A DNA stretch of 64,000 nt from CAZYFH01 sp965249175. Its GTDB lineage: Bacteria > Acidobacteriota > Vicinamibacteria > Vicinamibacterales > UBA8438. The position numbers and the translations under genes are program-made. Below the pieces are notes generated by a model. The model saw only the letters and a list, made by a program, of their open reading frames with translations. It was not told the origin of the DNA and ran no database searches. Below are positions 8,619 through 18,288 of this stretch, piece after piece. The stretch's first letter is position 1, and each line of letters starts with the position of its first letter. The DNA lies in assembly GCA_965249175.1 (NCBI GenBank), contig OZ252227.1, positions 2,790,001 to 2,854,000 of the forward strand, given 5' to 3'.

Positions 8619-9017
8619 TCATGCCGGGCGCTTCCACAGCGTCTCGATGGGCGCCCGTCGACCGACGCGCACGCGCACCTCGCCGGGATCGATCCACATC
8701 GTGGTCTCGATCGGCAGCCACGCGGATCCCCACACGCCAGACTCGTCCAGCGCCGTCGCGATCACCTCATCGGGACCATACCGGACACCAAACGCGCGTG
8801 TGCCCTGACCAAACGTCGGCTCGTCGGGCCGCCACGTACGTGTCAGATACGCCGTCAGCGCCACCCGAAAGGCGCGTCGAAATGCCGCGACCTGCCCGGC
8901 CCCCGCAACCGGCCGCAGACGCGACGACGTGTCGGCCGATTCCGAATCGGCGCGCTCGAGAAACGCCGTCCACCAGTTGACCGCAACCTCGACCTCGTGC
9001 TCCATCGGCAGCGGCAT
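8619..9017 (-). CDS. hypothetical protein
   Basis: 132 aa, or 128 aa from an internal ATG at 9005. No signal peptide or membrane segment. The sequence has a plausible globular composition (V-N-W-W-T-A-F-L near the start, G-V-R-Y-G-P-D-E-V-I in the middle, and a strand-rich E-T-T-M-W-I-D-P-G-E-V-R-V-R-V-G), and the opposite frames show no family, so I regard it as real. I do not recognise the family. It is convergent with copy B at 8590 (28 bp apart) and divergent from the hydrolase at 9107. Confidence 0.55.
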   Translation of the reverse strand: MPLPMEHEVEVAVNWWTAFLERADSESADTSSRLRPVAGAGQVAAFRRAFRVALTAYLTRTWRPDEPTFGQGTRAFGVRYGPDEVIATALDESGVWGSAWLPIETTMWIDPGEVRVRVGRRAPIETLWKRPA

Positions 9018-9106
9018 TCTAGTGGACTCGTCGCCGACGCAACCCCGCGGTCACGCGCGCGGCGCGACCTACCGCTACAATTACACAACCACGGAGGACC
9101 CGACTG

Positions 9107-10021
9107 ATGCGTATCTGCTGCGCGCTTGCGCTCGTTCTGACCTTCGGCGGCACGGCGGCCGCCAGCGACATTTATGACCGCGTTGAGCATGGCTATGCGG
9201 ACAACGACGGCGTCACGATTCACTACGTCAGCCTCGGCGAGGGGCCTCTTGTCGTGATGATCCACGGCTTTCCGGACTTCTGGTACACGTGGCGCGACCA
9301 GATGGAGGCGCTGTCGAGTGACTTCCGCGTCGTGGCCGTCGATCTACGCGGCTACAACAAGAGCGACAAGCCCGACGGTGTCGCCGCGTACGCGATGCCG
9401 AACCACATCGCCGACATTGCGGCGGTGATCGAGGACACGGGATCGGCGTCGGCGGCGATCGTGGGACACGACTGGGGCGGCGCCGTCGCGTGGTCGTTCG
9501 CGCTTGCGCGGCCGGCGATGACCGACAAGCTGGTGATTCTGAACTTGCCGCATTTCAACGGTCTGACGCGCGAGCTGGTGGAGAACCCCCAGCAGTACGA
9601 GAACAGCGCGTATGCGCGAAGCTTCCAGTCGAAGGAACCGGACGACCCGACGGTCTTCTTTGGCGGACCGATGACCGCGCAGACGCTCTCAAGCTGGGTC
9701 GCCGACCCGGAGGCACGGGCACGCTACGTGGAGGCCTTCGAGCGGTCCGACTTCACCGGCATGCTCAACATGTACAAGGCGAACTATCCACGGATGCGGC
9801 CTGGCGACACGCTGCCAGACCTGCCGCCGAAAGTGACAATGCCGGTGTTGATGTTTCACGGCCTCGCCGATACGGCGCTGCTGCCCGGTGCGCTGAACGA
9901 TACGTGGGAGTGGTTGGAGAAGGACCTCACGCTGGTGACCATACCGGGTGCCAGTCATTTCGTGCAGCAGGATGCGGGCGAGCTGGTAACGGACACCATG
10001 CAGTGGTGGCTCGGCCGGTGA
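9107..10021 (+). CDS. exported epoxide-hydrolase-like alpha/beta hydrolase
   Basis: 304 aa with a signal peptide of about 20 residues (ending T-A-A-A-S). H-G-F-P-D (53-57) is the oxyanion loop, Asp122 in V-G-H-D-W-G-G the nucleophile, and His284 in A-S-H-F-V-Q-Q the general base; the Asp nucleophile puts it with epoxide hydrolases and dehalogenases. GGAGG lies upstream of the start and a TACAAT -10-like box at 9076-9081. Seventeen bases downstream begins an alpha-methylacyl-CoA racemase in the same direction, so the two are likely co-transcribed, which suggests degradation of a branched or terpenoid carbon source (inference). Confidence 0.88.
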   Translation: MRICCALALVLTFGGTAAASDIYDRVEHGYADNDGVTIHYVSLGEGPLVVMIHGFPDFWYTWRDQMEALSSDFRVVAVDLRGYNKSDKPDGVAAYAMPNHIADIAAVIEDTGSASAAIVGHDWGGAVAWSFALARPAMTDKLVILNLPHFNGLTRELVENPQQYENSAYARSFQSKEPDDPTVFFGGPMTAQTLSSWVADPEARARYVEAFERSDFTGMLNMYKANYPRMRPGDTLPDLPPKVTMPVLMFHGLADTALLPGALNDTWEWLEKDLTLVTIPGASHFVQQDAGELVTDTMQWWLGR

Positions 10022-10037
10022 GCTAGGGCGAACGGCC

Positions 10038-11174
10038 GTGGGGCCGCTGGAGGGCGTGCGCGTTCTCGAGCTGGCCGGCATCGGGCCCTGTCCGATGTGC
10101 GGCATGCTGCTCGCGGAGCTGGGCGCGACGGTGCTCCGGATCGATCGACCCCGACCGTCCGGGCTCGGCTTCGCTGTCCCCGCGGCCAGCAACTTCCTGC
10201 ATCGCAGCCGCCCATCGATCGCGGTCGACCTCAAGCGAGAGCCGGGTTCCGCCCTCGTACTGAAGCTCTGCGAGCGCGCGGACATCTTGATTGAAGGGAT
10301 GCGCCCGGGTGTCATGGAACACCTCGGGCTCGGACCCGACGCGTGCACGCGGCACAACGTCGCGCTCGTGTATGGCCGGGTCACCGGCTGGGGGCAGACC
10401 GGCCCTCTCGCGCACGCCGCCGGTCACGACCTCAACTACATCGGCCTCACCGGTGCGCTCCACGCCATCGGGCGAGCCGGTCAGCCGCCGACGCCGCCCC
10501 TCAATCTGGTGGGCGATTTCGGCGGCGGGGCGCTGTATCTCGCGCTGGGCGTGGTCGCCGCCCTGCTCGAGGCACGACGGTCGGGACGCGGGCAGGTGGT
10601 GGACGCGGCGATGATCGATGGCGCGGCCTCGTTGATGACTGCCGCCTACGCCTTGCGCAACGCCGGACTGAGCACCGACACGCGCGGGGACAACGTCCTC
10701 GACGGCGGCGCGCACTTCTACGACGTCTACGAGACGCGTGACGGACGGCACATCGCGCTGGCGCCGATCGAACCGAAGTTCTACGCGGTGCTCATCGAGC
10801 GGCTCGGCCTCGACCCGGACGCACTCCCCCACTCGCAGCAGCGCGAGGAGTGGCCGGCACTCAAGGCACAACTGGCCGCCGTCATCAGGACCCGGACACG
10901 TGACGAGTGCGTCGACCTCCTCGAAGGGACCGACGCGTGTTTCGCCCCGGTGCTCGACATGGACGAGGCGCCCCACCATCCCCACAATCGGGCGCGGCAG
11001 ACCTTCGTCGAACGGGACGGGCGCTGGCAGCCGAACGCGGCGCCCCGCTTCAGTCGAACGCCGAGCGCGGTGCGACAGGCCCCGGCGGCGACCGGCACGG
11101 CGGCGCGGGAGCATCTACGGGCCTGGGGGCTCGACGACGGGGAGATAGATCTGGCGCTCACGCCATCTACCTAA
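10038..11174 (+). CDS. alpha-methylacyl-CoA racemase (CaiB/BaiF family III)
   Basis: 378 aa from GTG 10038 (G-P-L-E-G-V-R-V-L-E-L-A-G-I-G-P is the family N-terminus). The family catalytic pair can be placed: His in A-A-G-H-D-L-N-Y-I-G-L-T-G-A-L and Asp in N-L-V-G-D-F-G-G-G, as in the mycobacterial racemase. Role by family: epimerises (2R)/(2S)-methylacyl-CoA thioesters by an enolate, a step that lets branched-chain or sterol/terpenoid side chains enter beta-oxidation; cytoplasmic. Full length for the family. It overlaps the 3' end of the convergent gene at 11171 by 4 bp. Confidence 0.92.
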   Translation: MGPLEGVRVLELAGIGPCPMCGMLLAELGATVLRIDRPRPSGLGFAVPAASNFLHRSRPSIAVDLKREPGSALVLKLCERADILIEGMRPGVMEHLGLGPDACTRHNVALVYGRVTGWGQTGPLAHAAGHDLNYIGLTGALHAIGRAGQPPTPPLNLVGDFGGGALYLALGVVAALLEARRSGRGQVVDAAMIDGAASLMTAAYALRNAGLSTDTRGDNVLDGGAHFYDVYETRDGRHIALAPIEPKFYAVLIERLGLDPDALPHSQQREEWPALKAQLAAVIRTRTRDECVDLLEGTDACFAPVLDMDEAPHHPHNRARQTFVERDGRWQPNAAPRFSRTPSAVRQAPAATGTAAREHLRAWGLDDGEIDLALTPST

Positions 11175-12164
11175 CGCGCCTCACCTGCGCGGGCCCCGGC
11201 GAGCATGTTACGCATGCCGTAGTTCCCCTCGTGACAGGCGTATTCGAAGATCGGCTGCTCCGACCGTCGCATGGGAATCGCTGCCGTGAAGGGACGACCA
11301 AACGTCGCCGGGTCGTCGACCGTGTACTCGTAGAGCAGCGTCTCCGCGTCGACGCGGCGGAACCGTTCGGTGAGCGTGAGCGTCAGCCCTGTGCCGACCG
11401 CGCTGGTGATGGTGGGATTGAAGCTCGGTGTCTTCTCCGTGAAGTTCGTCGTTTCGACGACCAGCGTCTCACCGTCCCAGTAACCACGCGCATCCCCCAT
11501 CCATTGCCGGACCGTGTCAGATACATGCGGGAGCCCGTCCAGCGGCACAATGCGCGCGTCGTGCACCATCTCGTTGAGGATCACCACGTACGCCGGCGTC
11601 TGAAACAGCATCACGTTGTTGTTGTAGGCGCTCGGCAGCATCGGTGGTCCGCTGTTGAACCCCAGGAGGCAGCGCTCGCCCAGTCCACGGTCCTCGGGAC
11701 CGTCCGCCCCGATGCCACCCGCGCGGTACCGCACGGGGCGGCGCTCCGGCAGATCCTCGCCCGCCGAGCCGATCTGCTCCCGCGCGCCCGGAGCGAGCGC
11801 TGGCAGTCGCCCGTCCGCCGGATCGATGATCAGCGACGTCCGTTTGTCACCGACCAGAGATGACCCGCGGTCATACCAGAACTCGTTGTAGGGCACCACG
11901 CCGCCTTCCGACTCGGGCGGGTACAACGCGCCGCCTATGGCCGGGTCGACGAGATCACGGTTCTGGCGGCGGTTCTCGAGCGCTTCGTAGTTCGCGGCTT
12001 CCTCGCTCGTGAGGACCGACTTGCCGGCCAACTCGCGCGGGCGCTCGAGCGGCGTGATCGTGCGGAAATCCCACACGCCGTGCAGATCCGGCGCGCCCCA
12101 GGGCAAGCGGGGCGGCGACCGCTAGCAGACCGACGATCGCGCGACGAGCCAACGTGCCGCTCAC
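11171..12164 (-). CDS. secreted protein of the W-G-x-P-D-L-x-G-W family, copy C, frameshifted in the signal peptide
   Basis: The domain frame is open from TTG 12106 and lacks any signal peptide or ribosome binding site. Immediately upstream in another frame, a GTG at 12164 behind a purine-rich GGGGGAAG starts a perfect signal sequence (L-A-R-R-A-I-V-G-L-L-A-V-A-A). Removing one G from the run at 12109-12112 joins the two as L-A-V-A-A-R-L-P-W-G-A-P-D-L-H-G-V-W. I therefore annotate one gene of about 330 aa with one extra base. All family blocks follow, ending E-Y-A-C-H-E-G-N-Y-G-M-R-N-M-L. It sits 8 bp downstream of the DinB-like gene and is probably co-transcribed with it. Function unknown. 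Confidence 0.8.
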
Positions 12165-12172
12165 CCTTCCCC

Positions 12173-12724
12173 CTACACCCCCCGCCGGCTAGCCGGGGGA
12201 ACGATGTCGTTGAGTCGCAGGTAGACGGCCATCTGACCGTAGATGTCCCACGCGTGACCGATGACGAAGTACACGAGACGCACGCGGGACGGCGTGCCGA
12301 GAAACGGCGGCCCGTTCGCCAGCGCCAGCATGCTGTCGTTATCGAACTCGCGCAGGGCGGCCTCGCCGTAGTCGAACGAGTCGCTGAGCGCTTGCAGGAT
12401 GTCCGCCTTCGAGGTCACGGTGTAGCCGAACGTCCGCAGGTTTCTCGGGTCAACCGTTGGTCCGGTCGCGTCCGCACCGAGAAACCCCATCAACATGACG
12501 TTGCCGCCAGCAATATGGAGGATCTGCTCGCCAAAACTGCGCTGCTCCGGCGTCGAGGCGTAATCGAACTTGTCCTCCGGCATCGCGTCTGCCATGCCCA
12601 TCATGATCTGCTTCATCCGCTGCCAGTCCTCGACGGCATCGCCCGCGAGGCTTTGCGCCGCGGCGCCCGTCGCCGACGTCAACCCGATCACCGCCGCCAA
12701 CACCACAACGCGTGACACTGTCAT
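12173..12724 (-). CDS. exported DinB-family protein
   Basis: 183 aa with a signal peptide (ends G-A-A-A-Q). The rest is a four-helix DinB/YfiT-like fold: D-W-Q-R-M-K near the start, F-G-E-Q-I-L-H-I-A-G-G-N with the first metal-type His, and a late Y-F-V-I-G-H-A-W-D-I-Y-G-Q-M-A-V-Y-L-R with the H-x-x-x-Y-x-G-Q signature of this superfamily. Members bind a divalent metal; some are thiol-dependent S-transferases, but exported ones like this are uncharacterised. It heads a two-gene unit with the secreted family copy C. Confidence 0.8.
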   Translation of the reverse strand: MTVSRVVVLAAVIGLTSATGAAAQSLAGDAVEDWQRMKQIMMGMADAMPEDKFDYASTPEQRSFGEQILHIAGGNVMLMGFLGADATGPTVDPRNLRTFGYTVTSKADILQALSDSFDYGEAALREFDNDSMLALANGPPFLGTPSRVRLVYFVIGHAWDIYGQMAVYLRLNDIVPPASRRGV

Positions 12725-12809
12725 GTCGTCTCCCCTCGGTCGAAGCCGTGGCCGGGCGCGGGCCGTGAGCGCCAGCCGCCTCCTTGCAGATTATGCCACC
12801 GGTGGGCAG

Positions 12810-12815
12810 TAGAAT
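12810..12815 (+). promoter_or_regulatory. -10 box (TAGAAT), probable leaderless promoter
   Basis: TAGAAT ends 7 nt before the ATG at 12823, so transcription should begin at or next to the start codon. There is no Shine-Dalgarno sequence. This supports 12823 over the in-frame ATG at 12784. Confidence 0.5.
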
Positions 12816-12822
12816 AGCGCGG

Positions 12823-14148
12823 ATGTCCGCACACTCGAACCGCGCGTCCCCGACCGCCCGCGGCATGTTGTCCGCTCGGGTCGCAGGGCTCGGCGGCGTC
12901 ACCGTGATCGTCATCATATTCATGCTCGTGACTCTTGGTCTCGGCCATGCTCAACGCTCCGTCCCGACGTGGCCCCAATGGGGTGGACCCGAGCGCAACT
13001 TCCACGTCGAGGCAACCGCGATCGCGCGCACCTGGCCAGACGGGGGCCCTGCCGAGCTCTGGCGGCGACCGCTGGGGGAGGGTTACTCCGCCATTCTCGT
13101 CGCCGACGGCCGTCTCGTCACGATGTACCGGGACGGGGACCGCGAGGTCGTCGTCGCGTTGAACGCCGAGACGGGCGCCACCGTCTGGGAGCACGCATAT
13201 GACGCACCGCTGGCGCACAACGGCTACGTCGACGTGTGGCACAACTCGGCCGGCCCCGGACCCTACTCCACACCGATCATCGTGGACGGCACCGTCTTCG
13301 CCGTGGGGGTGGATGGCCAGCTGCACGCGCTCGACCTGCACACCGGGACGCTGCGCTGGTCCCAGGACCTGGTCGACTCGTTCGACGTGACCGACTACAA
13401 CGCCTTCGCGTCGAGCCCGCTCTCGTATGGGCGCACGATCATCCTCCCGCTGGGCGGAAGCGGGAACGGCGTCGTGGCGTTCGACCGCGAAACGGGGGCG
13501 GTGGCCTGGCAGAGCGAGCCCTTCCCCCTCGCGCCCGGATCCCCGCTGCTCATCGACGTCGACGGCCAGACCCAACTGGTGACGCTCGGGCAGCAGGAGC
13601 TGGTCGGCCTGAGCCCCGCCGATGGCCGTCGACTGTGGAGTCATCCCCACGCCAACGAGCTCGGGCTACACCTCAGCACGCCGGTCTGGGGCCAGGACAA
13701 CCGCCTCTTCGTGTCATCCGGCTACGACACCGGAAGCCGTATCATCGAGCTACGCCGAGTCGATGGAGACACGACCGCCGCGGAGGTCTGGCACACAAAC
13801 CGGATGCGGCTGCACTTCGGCAACGCGCTCCAGATCGGCGGGCTCGTCCTCGGGAGCAGCGGCGACTTCGGCCCGGCGTTCCTGACCGCGCTCGACGCCG
13901 AGACCGGGGCGGAAGTCTGGCGGGAGCGGAGCCTCGCGCGGGCGCAGATGGTCTACGCCGACGGCGTGATCGTGGTCATCGATGAGGACGGTGAGATCGC
14001 CATTGCATCGGTGACGGACGCTGGTCTCGACGTGCACGCGCGCGCGAGCCTGCTGACCGGAAACGCGTGGACGCCACCCTCGCTCGTGGGAACGCGGCTC
14101 TACGTCCGCGATCGGCACAACATCCTGGCGCTCGAGCTCGGTGAGTGA
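12823..14148 (+). CDS. membrane-anchored or secreted PQQ-like beta-propeller protein
   Basis: 441 aa from ATG 12823. A hydrophobic segment (V-T-V-I-V-I-I-F-M-L-V-T-L-G-L-G-H-A-Q) at about residues 25-45 is a signal peptide or anchor. The mature part starts P-T-W-P-Q-W-G-G-P-E-R-N-F, the opening of PWD/BamB-type propellers, and carries repeated blade signatures such as V-V-A-L-N-A-E-T-G-A-T-V-W-E and A-L-D-A-E-T-G-A-E-V-W. It is probably periplasmic and 7-8 bladed. Cofactor and reaction are unknown; it lacks the dehydrogenase active-site block seen in the proteins at 21526 and 32197. Divergent from the DinB-like gene. Confidence 0.82.
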   Translation: MSAHSNRASPTARGMLSARVAGLGGVTVIVIIFMLVTLGLGHAQRSVPTWPQWGGPERNFHVEATAIARTWPDGGPAELWRRPLGEGYSAILVADGRLVTMYRDGDREVVVALNAETGATVWEHAYDAPLAHNGYVDVWHNSAGPGPYSTPIIVDGTVFAVGVDGQLHALDLHTGTLRWSQDLVDSFDVTDYNAFASSPLSYGRTIILPLGGSGNGVVAFDRETGAVAWQSEPFPLAPGSPLLIDVDGQTQLVTLGQQELVGLSPADGRRLWSHPHANELGLHLSTPVWGQDNRLFVSSGYDTGSRIIELRRVDGDTTAAEVWHTNRMRLHFGNALQIGGLVLGSSGDFGPAFLTALDAETGAEVWRERSLARAQMVYADGVIVVIDEDGEIAIASVTDAGLDVHARASLLTGNAWTPPSLVGTRLYVRDRHNILALELGE

Positions 14149-14174
14149 GTGGGCGCGTCGCGCACACGCCCCTC

Positions 14175-14813
14175 TCAGAGCCCCTTGGTCATTCGATAGA
14201 ACTTCAATCCCGGTAGAGTCAATCGCTTCGGCCACTGCGACTCGACGTTCATCCCGCGGCGCTCGTAGAATCGGCGAGCCTTCTCGTTCGTAGCTGACAC
14301 GTCGAGGGAGAGTCGAGCCAATCCGCTGGCGCGAGCCCGTTCTTCAACGGCGTCCATCAAAACGGAGCCGACGCCATCGCCGCGACGTGCCGTATCCACG
14401 GCGATGGTCTGGACGTATAAATCGCCCTCGGCGATTGAATCGAGAATCCGGAACAGTGGCGCAAACAGGAAGAACGCGAGCCTCATTCGTAGATTACGCC
14501 TTCCGGCGGCCCGCTTCAGGGGTTGTGCCGACGAACGGCGATGCTGCTCCGCGGTGTACGCCGCGACCATTCCCACGATGACCGTGTCACGTTCTGCGAC
14601 AGTCACGTGCTGGTAGGAGAGGTCGTGGTCGGGCTGGGTGAACGCCGTGGCGATGATGTCCCCGGCGCGGCGACCGAGCATAAAACGAAAGAACCCCTCG
14701 GCTGCGGCGTCAAGGTAGCGGGCGAATGCCAGACCTTCATCGAACGAGGGGTTGGCGGCCCTCAGGACTATCGAATGCCGAAGGTGTTCGCTCGTGTGGG
14801 TCTTCCCAGTCAC
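14175..14813 (-). CDS. GNAT-family N-acetyltransferase
   Basis: 212 aa. The GNAT core is clear in the C-terminal half: L-Y-V-Q-T-I-A-V-D-T-A-R-R-G-D-G-V-G-S-V-L-M carries the acetyl-CoA-binding R/Q-x-x-G-x-G/A loop, followed by L-S-L-D-V-S-A-T-N-E-K-A-R-R-F-Y-E-R-R-G-M, the strand-helix that closes the fold. The acceptor is unknown. It starts with ATGA overlapping the stop of the ankyrin gene (4 bp), so the two are translationally coupled. Confidence 0.85.
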   Translation of the reverse strand: MTGKTHTSEHLRHSIVLRAANPSFDEGLAFARYLDAAAEGFFRFMLGRRAGDIIATAFTQPDHDLSYQHVTVAERDTVIVGMVAAYTAEQHRRSSAQPLKRAAGRRNLRMRLAFFLFAPLFRILDSIAEGDLYVQTIAVDTARRGDGVGSVLMDAVEERARASGLARLSLDVSATNEKARRFYERRGMNVESQWPKRLTLPGLKFYRMTKGL

Positions 14814-15385
14814 CGGCTTCTTTTTCCTCCGTTGTTGCGGAGTATCTCGGCAACTATCGGCCTTGCCGCCTTGATTCTTTCAAGATCCAGTTCGAGTTGA
14901 AACACGCCTGCGATCATTCCGTACACTCCTTGCAGCTCGTCGGTCCATTCATCGGCAACGTTGTCGAGTGGAGTGCCTCCGGCAGCGTTGCTCGCATTGA
15001 CTTCCGCGCCGTGCTCCAGCAGCAGTGTCACCGTGTCAGTGTGACCAAAGAAGGCTGCCGTATGCAAAGCCGTCGATCCATCGTTGTTCGTCGCGCTGAG
15101 GCTGGCACCGTTATCGATCAGCAGTTTGGCCGCTGCGGTCTGGCCACTGACGGTCGTCACGATCAACGGCGTGCCTCCGCCCGCCGGTTCTTTGCTGTCA
15201 AGATCCGTTCCGGCGGCTATGTGCTGTCGGATTGCGTGGAGATTGCCCTCGGCTGAAGCTGTAAAGATGTTGATGTCGACGTCGGGTCCTTGCGAGCCCG
15301 TACCCGCGCCTCGCAGGTCGCTCTTGAAGGTCAGTATAAGCAGCGGGATCGCACAAATTACAAGGGCTCTCGCGAACTTGGTCAT
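14810..15385 (-). CDS. exported or anchored ankyrin-repeat protein
   Basis: 191 aa from ATG 15385, chosen because AGGAGA lies 7 nt upstream and a hydrophobic leader (residues 5-22) follows; the frame is open to 15454. Three to four ankyrin repeats are visible: G-N-L-H-A-I-R-Q-H-I-A-A-G-T-D, G-G-T-P-L-I-V-T-T-V-S-G, G-S-T-A-L-H-T-A-A-F-F-G-H-T-D and a degenerate last repeat. These repeats mediate protein contacts; the partner is unknown. Coupled to the GNAT gene. The base composition of this pair looks slightly less GC-rich than its neighbours, hinting at later arrival (weak). Confidence 0.82.
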   Translation of the reverse strand: MTKFARALVICAIPLLILTFKSDLRGAGTGSQGPDVDINIFTASAEGNLHAIRQHIAAGTDLDSKEPAGGGTPLIVTTVSGQTAAAKLLIDNGASLSATNNDGSTALHTAAFFGHTDTVTLLLEHGAEVNASNAAGGTPLDNVADEWTDELQGVYGMIAGVFQLELDLERIKAARPIVAEILRNNGGKRSR

Positions 15386-15550
15386 CGCATCATCTCCTGC
15401 GTGGGCCGAACGCGGTGCCGATGCAGTACCGGCTGATTCGGCCACGCGGTTCACGTTTACGGGGATTCCGAGGCCTCACCTGTACTTGAAGGAATGCATC
15501 GGCCCGGTTACAGCTCGTCGCCCGCAGGTTGATGCGCGACCGACGGCGAG

Positions 15551-18220
15551 TCAGCGCCGCACGACCCAGGTGCCTGCCAGCCGGTCATGCAATCCGCGGT
15601 TGGGATGCGTGACCGCGTAGACGGCGGTGCCTAGCCAGAGGAGAAGCAGCACAAACGCGGAGAACCAGGCAACCAGCTCGGCCCTGTCGATCAACAGAAG
15701 CACGATCGACATTGGAAGAAACAGCGGAAGCCAGACGATTCCCCAGCGGGCCAACAGCTGAGAGGCACCGGCGGATTGTCCCTTGGCGTTGACCACGGCG
15801 AGTCTGAAGGTGGCGTGGCCGGTGGTCGTCCGAAACGGCAGTACCAGGAGCTGACTCAGAGCGCTGGCGACCAGTACCAGCATGGTCGTCGTCACCGCGA
15901 GCGACGCCGCGGAGTCTCCCACGATGTCGTTGGGCCACGCCGCCCCTTGGTAGGTTCCGATAAACAGCATGATCCACACATACAGGGGCAACATGAAGAT
16001 CGCCCCGGCTCGAATCCCGCGGCTCACGTCGGCGGGTCTGTCCAGGAGGCCACGCAAGATGCCGGTGAGAAAGCTGAGTTTCTCGAACCTCCCGTTTTCG
16101 AGATTCTGCAATAACGGCCGGGCATGGAGGGGAAGACTGGTCGATTCCACACACGCGGCGATGGCATGCAGGAACCGCTGTTGAGCGGCCAGGTCTCCGG
16201 CGGACACGCGTTCGGCGGGGGTCTCGACATCGGGCCACGGTTCGTCGAGCAGGACGGCGCGGCCACGCGCCGTCACCCAGACATGATCGAGGCTCAGCTC
16301 GGAAGGCAGCGTGCGATCTCTCGTCGCCTCCCACAGTTCCGACGCCAGGTCGTGGAGCCAGTGTCGTAGCGTTCCCCACGGTAGACGTTCCCCGTGCTCG
16401 ACCAGACTGGAGAACGGCACGCCCTGACTCGCCTCGAAGGCATCCCAGGTAGCGTCCCCCGTCTCCACCGTTTGCAGCCAACGTGGGCGACCCGAGCGGC
16501 CGAGATTCCGTCGGGCCAGGGGAAGCTCCGATGCGCGTCGCCGCAGCAACCAGACCTGGCGGCGGAGCACGGGATCGGTCGCGACGGTCCATGCTCCTCG
16601 AGCCAGCGCTCTGATGATCTGGTAGGGCCCGAGCGAAGCCGCACCCGCAGCGGCCGCTTCCGCCCCGTGGGTAGGCGTGACCGACGGTCGCACGGTGCCC
16701 GTCGCCCGCACCACCACCTTCGTTCCGCTGGCGAGATCCCACACCGTGGCAAAACCGTTCTCGCGGCGCGCTCCGCGTGCCAACACAACTGGAATACAAG
16801 CGCAGCCGAAGGTCGCGATGAAGAAGAGCACGATGTCAGGCGTGGTCAGGTCGTTGACACGGGTAGCGGAAATCGACGCCAACAGAAGAGGCACGCGGAC
16901 GCCTTCAACACAGAAAAGGGGAACGAGAATCCTGATCAGCGCGCGACCGACGCCCGCTGACCGGCCGTTCTTGCCGACGACGCGCAACCCCTTGAGTCGC
17001 TTGCCGATGCCGGCTCCCCAGATACCCTCGGCGAGGCTGAAGTAGAGGACCCCGAAGGCGAGACACGCGAGGTAATAGCTCGCCGACGACAGCGTGCGTT
17101 CCACGAGGGGCACGATATGGACCGCCTCACTACCGACAAAAAGCCCGATCGGGACATACGGCATCAGGAAGGCGATCAAGTAGTCGATCCAGCCGGCTGA
17201 GCCACGGGCAGTCATCGTGGCCGGTTCCGGTTGTCTGGAACTGAACGGCAACAGCGCGTTGCGCAGTGCCATGTAATCGGCGTAGCGCCCCTCCGCCTCT
17301 TTGGCGAGGCATCGCGCCACCAGCCGCTCGAGGCCAGGCGGCACGCCGGTACGCAGCTCGCCCACCGGCTTCGGCTTCTGGTTGACGACGTTGGCCACGA
17401 CCTGCACCGCGTTCTTCCCCGCGACGGGTGCCTGGGCGGTGAGGAGGGTGAACAGCGTCGCGCCCACGGAATAGATGTCGGCGCGCACGTCCAGCTCATC
17501 GCCACGAAGCTGTTCCGGCGACGCGTACGCCGGGGTGCCGAGGACGACGCCGGTGGCCGTGGCGAAGGTGTCATCCGTCGACAGCGTTGAGACCGACAGG
17601 CCGAAATCGCCCACCTTCACCGACCCGTCCCGGCTCACAAAACAGTTGGACGGCTTGACGTCGCGGTGGAGCACCCCGCCCGCAGCGGCCACTTCCAAGC
17701 CGGCAATAACGTCGAGGATGGCATCGACCGCCTCGGACACCGGGAGTGGCCCGCGTTGGTCGAGGGTGTCCTTGAGGGTGCCGCCGTCGGCGATCTCCAT
17801 CGTGATCACCGGGTGGCCTTCGATTTCTTCGGTGCCGAACACGTAGAGGCTGTTCGGGTGGCTGACGCCTGCGGCGAAGCGGCCCTCTCGCAAGAAGCGC
17901 TCCCGCATCTCCGCCGAATCGAGCTGTTGCCCGAGCATCTTCAGCGCGACGCGGCGGCCGGTGGCGACCTGCTCGGCTTCGTACACCGCACCCATGCCGC
18001 CACGGCCGAGCAGACCAAGCAGTGTGTACCCGTCAAACGGACAGGGGAACGCGGTCGGTTCGGTGAAGGACGGTGACGGGTCCGGCGGGACCAAGACCGA
18101 CCCGTCGTCCGGCGCGTGAAGGGCGCCGGACATCAGGCAGGCGGGACAGAGGTGGTCCATCGCGCCCGCCGGAATGGGCGCGCTGCATCGCGCGCAGGTG
18201 GGAGAATCTGAAAGCTCCAT
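15551..18220 (-). CDS. Ser/Thr protein kinase with zinc ribbon, two RDD membrane domains and a degenerate second kinase domain
   Basis: 889 aa. Order: four-cysteine zinc ribbon (C9/C12, C25/C28); PknB-type kinase with glycine loop G-R-G-G-M-G-A-V-Y (72-80), Lys94, H-R-D at 185-187 and D-F-G at 205; an RDD domain with four or so membrane helices (about 345-500); a second kinase-like domain in which the glycine loop is A-R-G-A-W, the Lys strand V-W-L-L-R-R-R, the catalytic loop D-H-V-W-V and the D-F-G block L-L-D-E-P-W-P, so it cannot be an active kinase; then a second RDD domain to the end. Role: membrane-attached signalling. It follows an ECF sigma gene by 68 bp, a pairing common in this phylum and suggestive of sigma-factor control by phosphorylation (inference). 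Confidence 0.9.
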   Translation of the reverse strand: MELSDSPTCARCSAPIPAGAMDHLCPACLMSGALHAPDDGSVLVPPDPSPSFTEPTAFPCPFDGYTLLGLLGRGGMGAVYEAEQVATGRRVALKMLGQQLDSAEMRERFLREGRFAAGVSHPNSLYVFGTEEIEGHPVITMEIADGGTLKDTLDQRGPLPVSEAVDAILDVIAGLEVAAAGGVLHRDVKPSNCFVSRDGSVKVGDFGLSVSTLSTDDTFATATGVVLGTPAYASPEQLRGDELDVRADIYSVGATLFTLLTAQAPVAGKNAVQVVANVVNQKPKPVGELRTGVPPGLERLVARCLAKEAEGRYADYMALRNALLPFSSRQPEPATMTARGSAGWIDYLIAFLMPYVPIGLFVGSEAVHIVPLVERTLSSASYYLACLAFGVLYFSLAEGIWGAGIGKRLKGLRVVGKNGRSAGVGRALIRILVPLFCVEGVRVPLLLASISATRVNDLTTPDIVLFFIATFGCACIPVVLARGARRENGFATVWDLASGTKVVVRATGTVRPSVTPTHGAEAAAAGAASLGPYQIIRALARGAWTVATDPVLRRQVWLLRRRASELPLARRNLGRSGRPRWLQTVETGDATWDAFEASQGVPFSSLVEHGERLPWGTLRHWLHDLASELWEATRDRTLPSELSLDHVWVTARGRAVLLDEPWPDVETPAERVSAGDLAAQQRFLHAIAACVESTSLPLHARPLLQNLENGRFEKLSFLTGILRGLLDRPADVSRGIRAGAIFMLPLYVWIMLFIGTYQGAAWPNDIVGDSAASLAVTTTMLVLVASALSQLLVLPFRTTTGHATFRLAVVNAKGQSAGASQLLARWGIVWLPLFLPMSIVLLLIDRAELVAWFSAFVLLLLWLGTAVYAVTHPNRGLHDRLAGTWVVRR

Positions 18221-18288
18221 CGCCCGGACTCCTGACGGCTCTCACGCTGTCCTGAAAGAACGCCGGCCCCCGGTTACAGGAAGACCAC